A stretch of DNA of 56,010 nt from Actinomycetes bacterium (GTDB lineage: Bacteria; Actinomycetota; Acidimicrobiia; Acidimicrobiales; SZUA-35): assembly GCA_024227975.1 (NCBI GenBank), contig JAAETV010000061.1:1-56010 (forward strand), read 5' to 3'. The stretch's first letter is position 1, and every line of letters begins with the position of its first letter. Under the pieces are notes generated by a model. It did not search any database. It was not told the DNA's origin and saw only the letters and a list, made by a program, of their open reading frames with translations. A program made the translations under genes and the position numbers. Of the stretch, positions 23,044 through 32,292 are shown piece after piece.

Positions 23044-24021
23044 CTACAGGGTCCAATATGGGTTGGTCGAGAGGTCAGTCGGGGTCGTCAGGATCTCGGG
23101 GCCGTCATCGGTGATCAGAATGGTGTGTTCGAATTGGGCGGTGCGGCCCCCGTCGATGGTGGCTGCAGTCCAGCCGTCAGACCACAGCTTGGCCTGCCAG
23201 GAGCCGGCGGTGATCATGGGTTCGACAGTGAACGTCATTCCCGGCTCGATCACATCGGTGAGCCGAGGATGGAAGTAGTGGCAGATCTGCAGGTCGGTGT
23301 GGAACTGCTCACCGATCCCGTGGCCGACGAAGTCCCGGACAACACCGAAGCCCTGGCCCTCGGCGTATTCCTGGATAGCCCGGCCGATATTGTTGATCGG
23401 ATCGCCAGGTCTGGCCGCATCGATGCCTCGCATGAGGCTGTCCCTGGTCGCCGTGACCAGCCGGCGAGAGAGATCGTCGGCCTCGCCGACGAAGAAGGTG
23501 GCATTCGTGTCGCCATGGACCCCGTCTTTGTAGAGGGTGACGTCGAGGTTGATGATGTCGCCGTCGACCAGGGGCCGATCATCGGGGATCCCGTGACAGA
23601 TGATCTCGTTGACCGACGTACACAGCGACTTGGGGTAGGGGACCGCATCACCGCTGCCCGGGTACCCGAGTGGGCTGGGATAGGCGTTGCGGCGAATCGA
23701 TTCCTCATGGCAGGCAATGTCGATCTCGTCGGTCGTCACCCCGGGCTGGCACAAGGTGCCCAGCATGGCCAGGGTGTCGGCCGCCTCGACCCCGGTGCGG
23801 CGCATCCGCTCGATCACATCGGCTGACTTGACCCGCGGTTCATCCCACCGGTCGACAACGCCTCCGTCGGCCCAGGATGGCTTGGTGATGGTGTCAGGGA
23901 CCGGGCGCATGGGGGTGACTCGTCCCGCTCGGACGGGACCGATTCCCTGTTTGTGACACCGTTTGAACTTCTTGCCGCTGCCACACCAGCACAGCTCGTT
24001 GGCTTTGGGAAGAACTCGCAT
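23044..24021 (-). CDS. map: Methionine aminopeptidase type I with SEC-C zinc motif
   Basis: The protein has 325 residues from the ATG at 24021. The N-terminus carries a SEC-C type zinc motif, with Cys11, Cys13, Cys22 and His23 (CWCGSGKKFKRCH). The catalytic domain shows the metal ligands in order: the two Asp in LDVTLYKDGVHGDTN, GHGIG, VEPM and FEHT. It removes the initiator methionine from nascent proteins. The SEC-C motif is thought to aid ribosome contact. The gene ends four bases from the convergent TSUP gene; a small GACCC/GGGTC hairpin spans both stop codons. Confidence 0.95.
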   Translation of the reverse strand: MRVLPKANELCWCGSGKKFKRCHKQGIGPVRAGRVTPMRPVPDTITKPSWADGGVVDRWDEPRVKSADVIERMRRTGVEAADTLAMLGTLCQPGVTTDEIDIACHEESIRRNAYPSPLGYPGSGDAVPYPKSLCTSVNEIICHGIPDDRPLVDGDIINLDVTLYKDGVHGDTNATFFVGEADDLSRRLVTATRDSLMRGIDAARPGDPINNIGRAIQEYAEGQGFGVVRDFVGHGIGEQFHTDLQICHYFHPRLTDVIEPGMTFTVEPMITAGSWQAKLWSDGWTAATIDGGRTAQFEHTILITDDGPEILTTPTDLSTNPYWTL

Positions 24022-24177
24022 CAAAAGAAGTCTAGGTGCGTCATGAGGGTGGCTGACTAACGCTGGAGCGGTTCCGGCCGATGTGAGATCTAGCTAGCGG
24101 GACCTTCCCTGGATAGCCAATCCTGACTTTTTCTGTTCTGAACTTTTTATGACCCCGACCATGCTGAGGACTGCTAG

Positions 24178-24750
24178 GTGAACGAAGCAGAGGTACCCTT
24201 TGTGCACATGGCGCCGTCGCTCTCGGGCCGAATCTTGATCGCTCGGCCGGAGTTTCATGATCCGAATTTTGACGCCACGCTCACCCTCGTTTTGGAGCAC
24301 AGCGACGAAGGGGCACTCGGACTCGTGATCAACCGGCCGTCAACGCTGACGATGGCTGACGCCTTTCCCGAGTGGGACGAGATGTCGGCTTCTCCTGGTG
24401 TCGTCTTTGCCGGTGGTCCCGTCGACCGTGACGCCCTCATCGCCCTCGGCCGGTCAAAGGAGTCGGAGGGTGCCCTGGTGCTTGGCGCCCACTCGGTCGA
24501 CCTCGACGCCCAACCGGCGCTGGTCGCGGCTGACGGGGTCTGTGATGTCCGAGTATTCGCCGGCTACGCCGGTTGGGCCTCTGGACAGCTGGAAGGCGAG
24601 ATCGCAAACCACAGCTGGTGGGTGGTCGACGCGGCCGTCGACGATCTCTTCACCGACGACCCGGAACGCCTGTGGGCCAAGGTGCTCCAACGCCAGGGGG
24701 GCGAGATGCAGTGGTACGCCCACTTCCCTCTCGATCCCAGCCTGAATTAG
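24178..24750 (+). CDS. YqgE/AlgH family protein (UPF0301)
   Basis: The 190-residue protein matches the YqgE/AlgH family along its whole length: SLSGRILIARPEF, PNFDATLTLVLEH, GALGLVINRP, VFAGYAGWASGQLEGEI and WWVV. The family is widespread but its function is not settled. The GTG at 24178 follows GAGGA by seven bases. The gene ends exactly where the convergent adenosine deaminase gene ends, with no base between the stop codons. Confidence 0.9.
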   Translation: MNEAEVPFVHMAPSLSGRILIARPEFHDPNFDATLTLVLEHSDEGALGLVINRPSTLTMADAFPEWDEMSASPGVVFAGGPVDRDALIALGRSKESEGALVLGAHSVDLDAQPALVAADGVCDVRVFAGYAGWASGQLEGEIANHSWWVVDAAVDDLFTDDPERLWAKVLQRQGGEMQWYAHFPLDPSLN

Positions 24751-25824
24751 TCAGAGGCCGGCGTTGCGAAGCTTGGCGTAGCCCGGCTTGATCGTCTCGT
24801 TGATGATGGCCAGGCGGCCTTCGAATGGCCAGAAGGCACTCTTCATGGCGTTGATGGTCAGCCATTCCATGTCGTCGAGGTCATAGCCAAAGGCCTCACT
24901 GAGCTTGATGAACTCATCCGAGAGGCTGACATCACTCATCAGCCGGTTGTCGGTGTTGACAGTCACCCTGAACCGAAGCTCGCGAAGCAGGCCGATGGGG
25001 TGCTCGGCGATCGAGGCGGCGGCTCCGGTGTGGACGTTCGATGTTGGGCACATCTCCAGAGGAATCCGACGATCACGGACATAGGAAGCGAGGCGACCGA
25101 GCTTGGCCCTCCCATCAGGCTCGATCTCGATGTCGTCGACGATACGGACCCCATGGCCGAGACGCTCGGCTCCACAGTAGTTGAGGGCCTCGGCAATCGA
25201 CGGCAGGCCGAACGCCTCGCCAGCATGGATGGTGATGTGGAAGTTCTCCCGCATGATCAGCTGGAAGGCGTCGAGATGGCGGCTCGGGGGGAAGCCAGCC
25301 TCGGCCCCGGCGATATCGAATCCGACAACCCCGTCGTCTCGGTGGCGGAGGGCCAGCTCAGCGATCTCATGGGAACGGGCCGCCGTCCGCATGGCCGTAC
25401 ACAGGGTTCCGACGGTCAGATCATTGGAGCTGCTTCCCTGCCTGAAGCCTTCGAGTACCGCCTCCACCACCTCGTCAAGGGTGAGTCCCTTCTCGACATG
25501 GAGTTCGGGGGCGAAGCGAACCTCGGCGTAGACCACCCCGTCGTTGGCAAGGTCTTCGGCTGCTTCCCGGGCTGCTCGGATGAGGCCTTCGGTGGTCTGG
25601 GTGACGGCCACGGTGTGGGCGAACGTCTCGAGATACAGCTCGAGGTTGCGACGATCGGCGCCGCGGGTGAACCATTGGGCCAGCTCGTCGGGGTCCGTTG
25701 TCGGCAATCCGTCGTAGCCTTGCTCCGCCGCCAGTTCGACCACGCTCGCTGGCCGCATGCCACCATCGAGGTGATCGTGAAGGAGGACCTTGGGTGCGGC
25801 CTGGATCAGGGTGGCGTCGAGCAT
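24751..25824 (-). CDS. add: Adenosine deaminase
   Basis: From the ATG at 25824 the protein has 357 residues and the zinc ligands and active site of adenosine deaminase: LLHDHLDGG (His16, His18), [25 protein letters not shown] and VNTDNRLMS. It converts adenosine or deoxyadenosine to inosine forms. The frame is open to 26007, but that part runs across the divergent HAD gene and is excluded. The gene is close to thymidine phosphorylase, cytidine deaminase and upp, so this region is devoted to nucleoside salvage. Confidence 0.92.
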   Translation of the reverse strand: MLDATLIQAAPKVLLHDHLDGGMRPASVVELAAEQGYDGLPTTDPDELAQWFTRGADRRNLELYLETFAHTVAVTQTTEGLIRAAREAAEDLANDGVVYAEVRFAPELHVEKGLTLDEVVEAVLEGFRQGSSSNDLTVGTLCTAMRTAARSHEIAELALRHRDDGVVGFDIAGAEAGFPPSRHLDAFQLIMRENFHITIHAGEAFGLPSIAEALNYCGAERLGHGVRIVDDIEIEPDGRAKLGRLASYVRDRRIPLEMCPTSNVHTGAAASIAEHPIGLLRELRFRVTVNTDNRLMSDVSLSDEFIKLSEAFGYDLDDMEWLTINAMKSAFWPFEGRLAIINETIKPGYAKLRNAGL

Positions 25825-25904
25825 GAGACATGCTACCGACCTGCTGGGGGTGATGGTTGGCAGACCCCGGGTCAGGGCCCAACCTGCGCTAGCTTCTTGC
25901 AACG

Positions 25905-26621
25905 ATGACTGTTTCCGTCGTAGGGCTCGACGCTGATGACACCCTGTGGCACTCCGAGAGCCACTTCGCCGTGACCGAGGAGCGATTCCGCTCCCTGCTC
26001 GCGCCATGGTTGGCCCCTGGCGACGTAGCCGACCGCCTCCTCAAGCGAGAGCGAGCCAACCTGGAGGTCTTCGGCTATGGGGCCAAGGGGTTCACCTTGT
26101 CGATGATCGAGACGGCGTTGGAGGTCAGCGAGGGCAACCTGCCGTCAGCTGCGGTTGAGCAGATCATCGAGTGGGGCAAAGAGCTGCTCAGCCACCCCAT
26201 CGAACTACTCGATGGGGTCGAGGAGACGGTCAAGGAACTGAGCACCTCCTACCGCCTCGCCCTCATCACCAAGGGTGACTTGTTCCATCAGGAGTCCAAG
26301 GTGGCCGAGTCGGGGCTGGCTGATCTCTTCGAACACGTCGAGATCCTGACCGAGAAGTCACCGGCCTCCTACCAGCGAGTCCTCGACCGGCTTGGGGTGG
26401 ATCCGGAGCAGTTCGTGATGGTCGGCAACTCGATCCGATCCGATGTCCTGCCCGTGGTGGAGATCGGGGCCAGAGCCGTCCACATCCCCTACGGCATCAC
26501 CTGGGACCACGAAAACGTCGACACCACCGACCATGAGATCACCTGGCATCTGGTCGATGGCCTGGCCCAACTTCCGGCCCTCCTAGCCGAGATCAGCCAG
26601 GTGGGTTGCGAGCACTTCTAG
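25905..26621 (+). CDS. HAD-superfamily hydrolase
   Basis: The 238-residue protein has HAD motif I as DADDTLWH, a helical cap, the motif III lysine in TKGD and motif IV in [10 protein letters not shown]. The DADD form with Asp at +2 points to phosphatase activity, possibly on a nucleotide or small phosphate ester. The TAG stop overlaps the TAG of the convergent thymidine phosphorylase gene in the palindrome CTAG. Confidence 0.88.
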   Translation: MTVSVVGLDADDTLWHSESHFAVTEERFRSLLAPWLAPGDVADRLLKRERANLEVFGYGAKGFTLSMIETALEVSEGNLPSAAVEQIIEWGKELLSHPIELLDGVEETVKELSTSYRLALITKGDLFHQESKVAESGLADLFEHVEILTEKSPASYQRVLDRLGVDPEQFVMVGNSIRSDVLPVVEIGARAVHIPYGITWDHENVDTTDHEITWHLVDGLAQLPALLAEISQVGCEHF

Positions 26622-27895
26622 GCGATTCGCTCGATGACCACGTCGGGAACCTCAACCGGGTCGGAACCGATCTCGACTCCATGGTTCAGAAGCTCCTCCG
26701 CTCCCGCGAAGCGAGTCTCGTCATCAGCGTGGAGGAGGAGGAGAGGCTGGTCGGCCTCGATCCGGTCGCCGACTTTGGCCAGGCACTCGATCCCGGCCCC
26801 GTAGTCGATCTTGTCTTCCTTGCGAGCTCGTCCTGCCCCCAGCCGCATGGCAGCCCGACCGACGACGAGGGCATCAAGGCTGCTCACCCAGCCTGCCTGG
26901 GGCGCCCGGATCGCCCGATGGAACCGAGCCCGTGGCATCTCGGCTTTCAGATCGCCTCCCTGGAAGGCCACCATCTGCTCGAACACGCCCATGGCCTGGC
27001 CTGAGGCCAAGACCTGGGCCGGATCCACATCCAGCTCGGCCAGGGCCACCATCTCGGCCGCCAGGGCCAGGGTCACCCGGCGGATGTCGTCGGGGCCGCT
27101 ATCGACGAGGGCGTCGATCGACTCATCGACTTCCAGGGTGTTGCCAATGGCACGGCCCAGGGGCTGATCCATGCGGGTCAACAGGGCGACCGTCTTCACC
27201 CCCGCCCGTTGACCGATGCCGACCATGGTCTCGGCCAACTCCCGGGCCTGTTCGACATCGGTCATGAAGGCACCGAGGCCGACCTTGACGTCGAGCACCA
27301 GGGCCGAGGTGCCCGAAGCGATCTTCTTCGACATGATGGACGAGGCGATCAGGGGGATCGAGGCCACGGTCCCGGTCACGTCCCGCAAGGCGTAGAGCTT
27401 GGCGTCGGCCGGGGCCAGATCGTGGGAGGCGGATGTGATCACGGCACCGATCTCGACCATGGCCTGGCCCACCTGTTCGGCGCTCAGCTCCGGCCTCCAG
27501 CCCGGGATGGCCGCCATCTTGTCGATAGTGCCTCCAGTGTGGCCGAGCCCTCGTCCTGCCACCTGGGGCATGGCGGCCCCGCAGGCGGCCATGAGGGGGC
27601 ACAAGATGAGCGAGATCTTGTCACCAACCCCTCCGGTTGAGTGCTTGTCGACCGTCGGCTTGGCCATATCGGTCAAGACCACCCGGTGACCCGAGTCGAT
27701 CATGGCCGTGGTCCACGTCGACAGCTCGCGCTCATCTAGGCCGTTCAGGTAGATGGCCATGCACAGGGCGGCCGCTTGCTCGTCGGCTACCTCACCATTG
27801 GTATAGCTGTCGATGAACCAGGTGATGGCGTCGTCGGGTAGGGGCTTGCGATCCCGTTTGATCATGATGACCGAGGTGGCGTCCCAAACCGGCAT
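26618..27895 (-). CDS. deoA: Thymidine/pyrimidine-nucleoside phosphorylase
   Basis: The 425-residue protein has the family signature KHSTGGVGDKISL, then GRGLGHTGGTIDK, SKKIASGTSALVLDVKVG and the C-terminal barrel-sandwich domain (AGRARKEDKIDYGAG). It cleaves pyrimidine deoxynucleosides with phosphate to base and deoxyribose-1-phosphate. The ATG overlaps the cdd stop as TGATG. It is the last gene of the purK-upp-cdd-deoA operon. A specificity for uridine as well as thymidine (Pdp) cannot be excluded. Confidence 0.94.
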   Translation of the reverse strand: MPVWDATSVIMIKRDRKPLPDDAITWFIDSYTNGEVADEQAAALCMAIYLNGLDERELSTWTTAMIDSGHRVVLTDMAKPTVDKHSTGGVGDKISLILCPLMAACGAAMPQVAGRGLGHTGGTIDKMAAIPGWRPELSAEQVGQAMVEIGAVITSASHDLAPADAKLYALRDVTGTVASIPLIASSIMSKKIASGTSALVLDVKVGLGAFMTDVEQARELAETMVGIGQRAGVKTVALLTRMDQPLGRAIGNTLEVDESIDALVDSGPDDIRRVTLALAAEMVALAELDVDPAQVLASGQAMGVFEQMVAFQGGDLKAEMPRARFHRAIRAPQAGWVSSLDALVVGRAAMRLGAGRARKEDKIDYGAGIECLAKVGDRIEADQPLLLLHADDETRFAGAEELLNHGVEIGSDPVEVPDVVIERIA

Positions 27896-28302
27896 CAGCC
27901 TTCGGCCAACCGATCGGGGTCGAAGCTGCCAGGCAGGAGATCGCCTACTGTCCGCAGCTCGCCGTCACGGCCACCGTCGACCAGGCAGTCGGGGCCGCCG
28001 TGTTCGAACAGGAGCTGGCGGCATCGCCCACAGGGCGCACAGGGGGCCCCTGATCCCGAGACGATGGCGACGGCAACAAGCTTGCCTCCCCCCGAACGGT
28101 GGAGATCACTGACCAGACCGCACTCGGCGCACAGGGTCAGCCCATAGGACACGTTTTCGACATTGCAGCCGGTGACGATCCGCCCATCATCGACCTGGCC
28201 GGCCGCTCCAACCGAGAAGGCCGAGTAGGGGGCGTAGGCCTGGTTGCAGACGTCGAGGGCGGCTTGACGCAGCCGGTCCCAATCGATTTGATGATCGGTC
28301 AT
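27895..28302 (-). CDS. cdd: Cytidine deaminase
   Basis: The 135-residue protein is of the tetrameric cytidine deaminase type, with CNVENVSYG, the zinc ligand and catalytic Glu in CAECG and the second zinc pair in PCGRCRQ. It converts cytidine to uridine and deoxycytidine to deoxyuridine. The start overlaps the upp stop by four bases and the stop overlaps deoA by one. Confidence 0.94.
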   Translation of the reverse strand: MTDHQIDWDRLRQAALDVCNQAYAPYSAFSVGAAGQVDDGRIVTGCNVENVSYGLTLCAECGLVSDLHRSGGGKLVAVAIVSGSGAPCAPCGRCRQLLFEHGGPDCLVDGGRDGELRTVGDLLPGSFDPDRLAEG

Positions 28303-28934
28303 CGGGTGCCGTAGATGCGGTCGCCAGCGTCGCCTAGACCGGGAACGATATAGGCGTGGTCATTGAGCTGCTCGTCGAGGGCGGCCACGATGATGGGCAC
28401 GTTGGGGTGGGCCTGGTGAACGGCTGCGACCCCTTCGGGGCAGCCGATGATCGACAGCAGTCTGACCTGTTCACAGCCGTGTTGGGCCAACACGTCGAGG
28501 GCGTGGACGGCACTGCCTCCGGTGGCCAGCATCGGGTCGACGAGCAGGACCTCACGGTCGGCGATCTCCGGTGGCAGCTTCTGGTAGTACTCGACCGGCT
28601 GATGAGTCTCTGGGTCTCGGAACAGGCCGAGATGGCCGACCCGGGCGTGAGGGATCAGGGTCAAGATGGCTTCTACCATGACCAGGCCCGCTCGGAGGAT
28701 GCCAACCACGGCCGGAGCGGGGCCGGCCAGCATCGGCGACTCGGTGGTGGTGATCGGGGTCTGGACCGTCACCTGTTCCACCGGCAGATGACGCAAGGCC
28801 TCATAGGCAGTCAGCAGGGTGACCTCTTGGCACAGGGCCCGAAAATCATGTGAGCTGGTCTCGATATTGCGCAACATGGTGATCTTGTGGGCGACCAGAG
28901 GATGGTCGACCACCGTGAGCTGGGCCACCGTCAT
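28299..28934 (-). CDS. upp: Uracil phosphoribosyltransferase
   Basis: The 211-residue protein has the flexible loop region GILRAGLVMVEA, the PRPP-binding loop LLVDPMLATGGSA and the uracil-binding end YIVPGLGDAGDR. It makes UMP from uracil and PRPP. The genes on both sides overlap it by four bases. In the operon it would take up uracil released by the phosphorylase. Confidence 0.96.
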   Translation of the reverse strand: MTVAQLTVVDHPLVAHKITMLRNIETSSHDFRALCQEVTLLTAYEALRHLPVEQVTVQTPITTTESPMLAGPAPAVVGILRAGLVMVEAILTLIPHARVGHLGLFRDPETHQPVEYYQKLPPEIADREVLLVDPMLATGGSAVHALDVLAQHGCEQVRLLSIIGCPEGVAAVHQAHPNVPIIVAALDEQLNDHAYIVPGLGDAGDRIYGTR

Positions 28935-30073
28935 GGGCGTTGTCCGTGGAGGGCGGCTTCGGCTCGCCGAGCCAGGTCGCGTGCTTGTTCGAGATCATCA
29001 CCGAGTGCAGTCACGTGGCCCAACTTACGGCCTGGGCGGGGTCGCTTGCCATAGAGGTGAACCTGGGCTCCCTCGACGGCCAGCGCTTCCGGCAGGTGAA
29101 GGGCCGGATCGTAGCCATCGATGCCCCCGATCACGTTGATGGTGACCGCAGCTGGGGCCGTGGCCCAGGTCGGTCCGAGGGGGAGGTCGAGCACGGCCCG
29201 AACATGGTTCTCGAACTGGGAGGTAGGGCTGCCCTCGATGGTGACATGGCCCGCATTGTGGGGTCGGGCCGCCAGCTCGTTCACGATCAGCCCGCTGGTG
29301 GTCAAGAACAGCTCAACAGCCAGGACGCCGACGGCGTCGAGCTCGTCGGCCAGACGGACAGCCAGGCTGCGGGCTTCGTTGGCCACCCTCGGCCCGATGG
29401 TGGCCGGGGTCCGGATCTCGCGGCACTCACCATCCTGGTTGAGGACTTCGGCTACTGGGTAGGTGCGGCTGTTGCCCCCGGGCCGGCGGGCCACCAGGAC
29501 CACCAGCTCCTTGACGATGGGCTGGAAGTTCTCGGCCATCAACTCCCGGTCACGGTGCTCGGCCAGGACCCGCAGGGCCTCAGTCGGGTTCTCGACGATC
29601 CAGACCGAACGCTGTCCAGGCAGGCCGGCCCGGATCGACTTCAGCACCACGGGCCAGCCGTTTGCGTTTGCAAAGTCGAACAGGTCGTCGGGCCCTCGCA
29701 CCTCGGCGAAGGAGGGGAGGGGAAAGTTCCGGTTCGATAGAACGTGGCGCTGATGGAGCTTGTCGAACGCAGCTCGGATCGTCCTGGTTCCGGGGCGGAC
29801 GATGGCCCCGTTGTTCTCGATCAGTTGGATCAATCCAAGGTCGAGTCGTTCATGTTCGAAGGTGAGCACCTCACAGTGCTCGGCGAAGGCGGCCAGGGTG
29901 TCAGGGTGGCCGAAGATGGCTTCGGGAGCGGCCTGAGCTGCTGAGTCATCGAGGTGTTCGGCCAGTAGTCGGGGGGTGATCCCGAGTTTCAGGGCAGCCT
30001 GATGAGTCATGCGGGCGATTTGGCCCGCACCGACGATGCCTAGGCGATAGAGGGCGGGGAACTCACCAGCCAC
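28931..30073 (-). CDS. purK: N5-carboxyaminoimidazole ribonucleotide synthase
   Basis: The ATP-grasp protein has 380 residues, with LGIVGAGQIARM at the N-terminus, LTFEHERLD, PLPSFAEV, WPVVLKSIRAG and VNELAARPHNAGHVTIEG. It carboxylates AIR using ATP and bicarbonate in purine synthesis. It starts at a GTG and leads the operon purK-upp-cdd-deoA. No purE is seen next to it, so the mutase partner must be elsewhere. A purine synthesis gene leading a pyrimidine salvage operon is uncommon. Confidence 0.94.
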   Translation of the reverse strand: MAGEFPALYRLGIVGAGQIARMTHQAALKLGITPRLLAEHLDDSAAQAAPEAIFGHPDTLAAFAEHCEVLTFEHERLDLGLIQLIENNGAIVRPGTRTIRAAFDKLHQRHVLSNRNFPLPSFAEVRGPDDLFDFANANGWPVVLKSIRAGLPGQRSVWIVENPTEALRVLAEHRDRELMAENFQPIVKELVVLVARRPGGNSRTYPVAEVLNQDGECREIRTPATIGPRVANEARSLAVRLADELDAVGVLAVELFLTTSGLIVNELAARPHNAGHVTIEGSPTSQFENHVRAVLDLPLGPTWATAPAAVTINVIGGIDGYDPALHLPEALAVEGAQVHLYGKRPRPGRKLGHVTALGDDLEQARDLARRAEAALHGQRP

Positions 30074-30125
30074 GGCTCAACAGTAGCGGCCCTGACCGCC
30101 TACCAGCCGCAACCGGTTCAAGTCC

Positions 30126-30153
30126 GTTGACGATCACCGGTTGACGGTCACCG
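30126..30153. repeat. Tandem 14-bp repeat in a divergent promoter region
   Basis: GTTGACGATCACCG is followed at once by GTTGACGGTCACCG, with one mismatch. The copies lie between purK and the divergent amidohydrolase gene. Each contains a TTGAC that resembles a -35 element. It may be a pair of regulator half-sites or alternative promoters; no clear -10 box at normal spacing was found. Confidence 0.5.
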
Positions 30154-30188
30154 AATGATGGCCCGCCACCGGCTAGTTTCGACATGGG

Positions 30189-31781
30189 ATGGCCGACTAT
30201 GACGGACAACCGCTTTCGTCGCGGGCACGTCGGCGGCTGCTGGTCGCCCTGGGATATGGGGCGGCCAATGCCGCGGTGGTGTCAATGGTCGGCTGGCGGG
30301 CTCGCTACAACTCGACCCCGAGCTCTGATCCACTCACCTCGACCTTGGTCGATCTGACGGCGGCGGTTGGGATGGGGGAGCCCCCACCCCTGCCCGACGC
30401 GGCATCCCAACCTGGCCCCGAGCACACCTACCAGCAAGTCATCGCCAACGGCCGGGTGATGGATCCGGGCAGCCGCTTCGATGCCGTTGCCAATGTCGGA
30501 ATCGACGATGGTGTCGTCACCGCCATCTCTCTCGATCCTCTGGTCGGGACCGAGACCATCGACGCCGCCGGCCTCGTCGTCGCTCCTGGCTTCATCGACC
30601 TTCTGTCCTACGAGCCGAACCCGTTCGGGGTCTGGTACAAGCTGGCCGACGGGGTCACGACCAACCTGGCCATGCACGGGGTCAACAACTATGCCGAGCC
30701 CTTCTTCAATCGCTACGAAGGTACGACCCCCATCCACTTCGGCGGTGCTTTCCACCAGCACTTCATGCGGGCCACCGACCTTGGTGCGGGAGTCGAAGAT
30801 GAGCTCAGCCCCCTCCAGCTGGACGGTCTCGATGCTCTGGCCAGAGCGAACCTTCAGCAGGGGTTCGCCGGTATCTCGTTTTCCCCCGAGTACTCGCCGG
30901 GGACCTCAGCCCAGGAGCTCTTGCGCCTATCGGCCACGGCTGTTGAATTCGGCCATGTGGTGTTCTTCCACGTCCGCTATAGCGATCCTCACCCTCCCGG
31001 AACCAGTGATGAGGCCATCGATGAAGTCCTCGACATCGCGGCCAAGACCGGGGCCTCGGTCCACATCGAACACCTCTCGAGCACAGGGGCAACGTTCAAG
31101 ATGGCCGAGGTCCTGGATCGCCTGGACGCGGCCAGGGCGAGCGGTGTCGACGTGACCGCTTGCGTCTACCCCTATGACTTCTGGGGCACCTTTCTCGCCT
31201 CCTCCCGCTTCGCCCTGGGATGGCAGGAGCGGTTCGGGCTGACCTACACCGATCTCCAGGTGGCCGGCACTGACCGCCGCTTGGACGAAGCGACCTTCGA
31301 TCAGGCCCTGGCCGAGAACCTCCTGGTGGCGGCCCTTGGTTCGATCCCCGAAGAGGAGGTCCAAATGGCCCTGGCCCGAGACTGGGTGATGGTTTCGAGC
31401 GACGCCATCTTGAACCCGGATCTGAACAACCACCCTCGGGCTGCTGGCACCTTTGCCCGCACCCTTGGTCGCTATGTGCGCGATCTGGGCGTGCTCGATC
31501 TCCAGTCGGCCTTGGCCAAGATGACGATCCTCCCAGCCGAGCGGGTAGAGGCCATGATCCCCGACATGGCCCGCAAAGGCCGGCTACGGCGAGGGGCTGA
31601 TGCCGACATCGTGGTGTTCGATCCGGCAACCATTGCCGATCAGGCAACCGTTGCCATTCCGAACCTCCCATCGGTGGGAATCCACTGGGTCCTGGTCGAG
31701 GGCCAGGTCGCACTCCAGGCTGGCCAACCGATGCGCAATGTGAGAGCAGGGCGGGCCCTCAAGAGCGCCGGCTCAATCTAG
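30189..31781 (+). CDS. D-aminoacylase-like amidohydrolase lacking the HxH motif
   Basis: The protein has 530 residues. An RARRR stretch and a hydrophobic helix (about residues 16-36) suggest an anchor or export signal. The barrel then resembles N-acyl-D-amino acid deacylases, with APGFID at 132-137, His261 (FFHVRY), His292 and His295 (VHIEHL), Asp405 (VSSDA), and a C-terminal GADADIVVFDP. At the first metal motif, where PGFIDxHxH is expected, the sequence reads PGFIDLLSY, with Leu139 and Tyr141. The Cys ligand normally in GNCG is also absent (AMHGVNN). It may bind one metal differently or have lost this activity. Family fold is clear; function is not. Confidence 0.75.
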   Translation: MADYDGQPLSSRARRRLLVALGYGAANAAVVSMVGWRARYNSTPSSDPLTSTLVDLTAAVGMGEPPPLPDAASQPGPEHTYQQVIANGRVMDPGSRFDAVANVGIDDGVVTAISLDPLVGTETIDAAGLVVAPGFIDLLSYEPNPFGVWYKLADGVTTNLAMHGVNNYAEPFFNRYEGTTPIHFGGAFHQHFMRATDLGAGVEDELSPLQLDGLDALARANLQQGFAGISFSPEYSPGTSAQELLRLSATAVEFGHVVFFHVRYSDPHPPGTSDEAIDEVLDIAAKTGASVHIEHLSSTGATFKMAEVLDRLDAARASGVDVTACVYPYDFWGTFLASSRFALGWQERFGLTYTDLQVAGTDRRLDEATFDQALAENLLVAALGSIPEEEVQMALARDWVMVSSDAILNPDLNNHPRAAGTFARTLGRYVRDLGVLDLQSALAKMTILPAERVEAMIPDMARKGRLRRGADADIVVFDPATIADQATVAIPNLPSVGIHWVLVEGQVALQAGQPMRNVRAGRALKSAGSI

Positions 31782-32219
31782 AGCCGCCCCGAACAAGGCC
31801 CGCACCTGGTCGACATAGTGGGCGTGGGTCTGACCTTCGGTGCTGAGCCCATCGACGAAGGCCCTCACCACGTGCATGGTGAAGGGCCGGTAGGTGTTTG
31901 ACTCGTGTTCGGTGATCCTGGCTTGAACACTGGGGGAGTGGAGGATTCTCTCCATGCCATGCAGCAGGAACTCAGCCAGCTCGCAATCGATGGTCTCCGA
32001 CCAGCGGAAGCTTGCCTCGCTCGTGCCGTTGGCGGTGGCCGCGCTCGAAGCGGTCGCGGCCCACTGCTCGATCAGGCTCGACCATTGGCGCAGGAAGTCC
32101 TCGGTGGCGATCCCTTCGAGATCGTCAGGATTGGTCCGAAGCTCGACGATCAGTCTGCGGGCAAAGCGGGCCCACCTCTGAACATCGGTGGCGGGGAAAG
32201 GGCCCAGTTCGACCAACAT
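31773..32219 (-). CDS. Hypothetical helical protein
   Basis: The predicted 148-residue protein is mainly alpha-helical, with WARFARRLIVEL, a central ATASSAATANGTS linker and a C-terminal region rich in His and aromatic residues. No family is recognised. Codon use looks like that of neighbouring genes, and its 3' end overlaps the convergent amidohydrolase gene by nine bases. It lies 73 bases downstream of the NUDIX gene on the same strand and may be in its operon. Confidence 0.65.
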   Translation of the reverse strand: MLVELGPFPATDVQRWARFARRLIVELRTNPDDLEGIATEDFLRQWSSLIEQWAATASSAATANGTSEASFRWSETIDCELAEFLLHGMERILHSPSVQARITEHESNTYRPFTMHVVRAFVDGLSTEGQTHAHYVDQVRALFGAALD

Positions 32220-32292
32220 CGATTGCAGATTATCAGTGGGTCAGATCGGTTCCTAGACAAGCGGCCAGAGCAGACACATTCCGACCGCGGCG

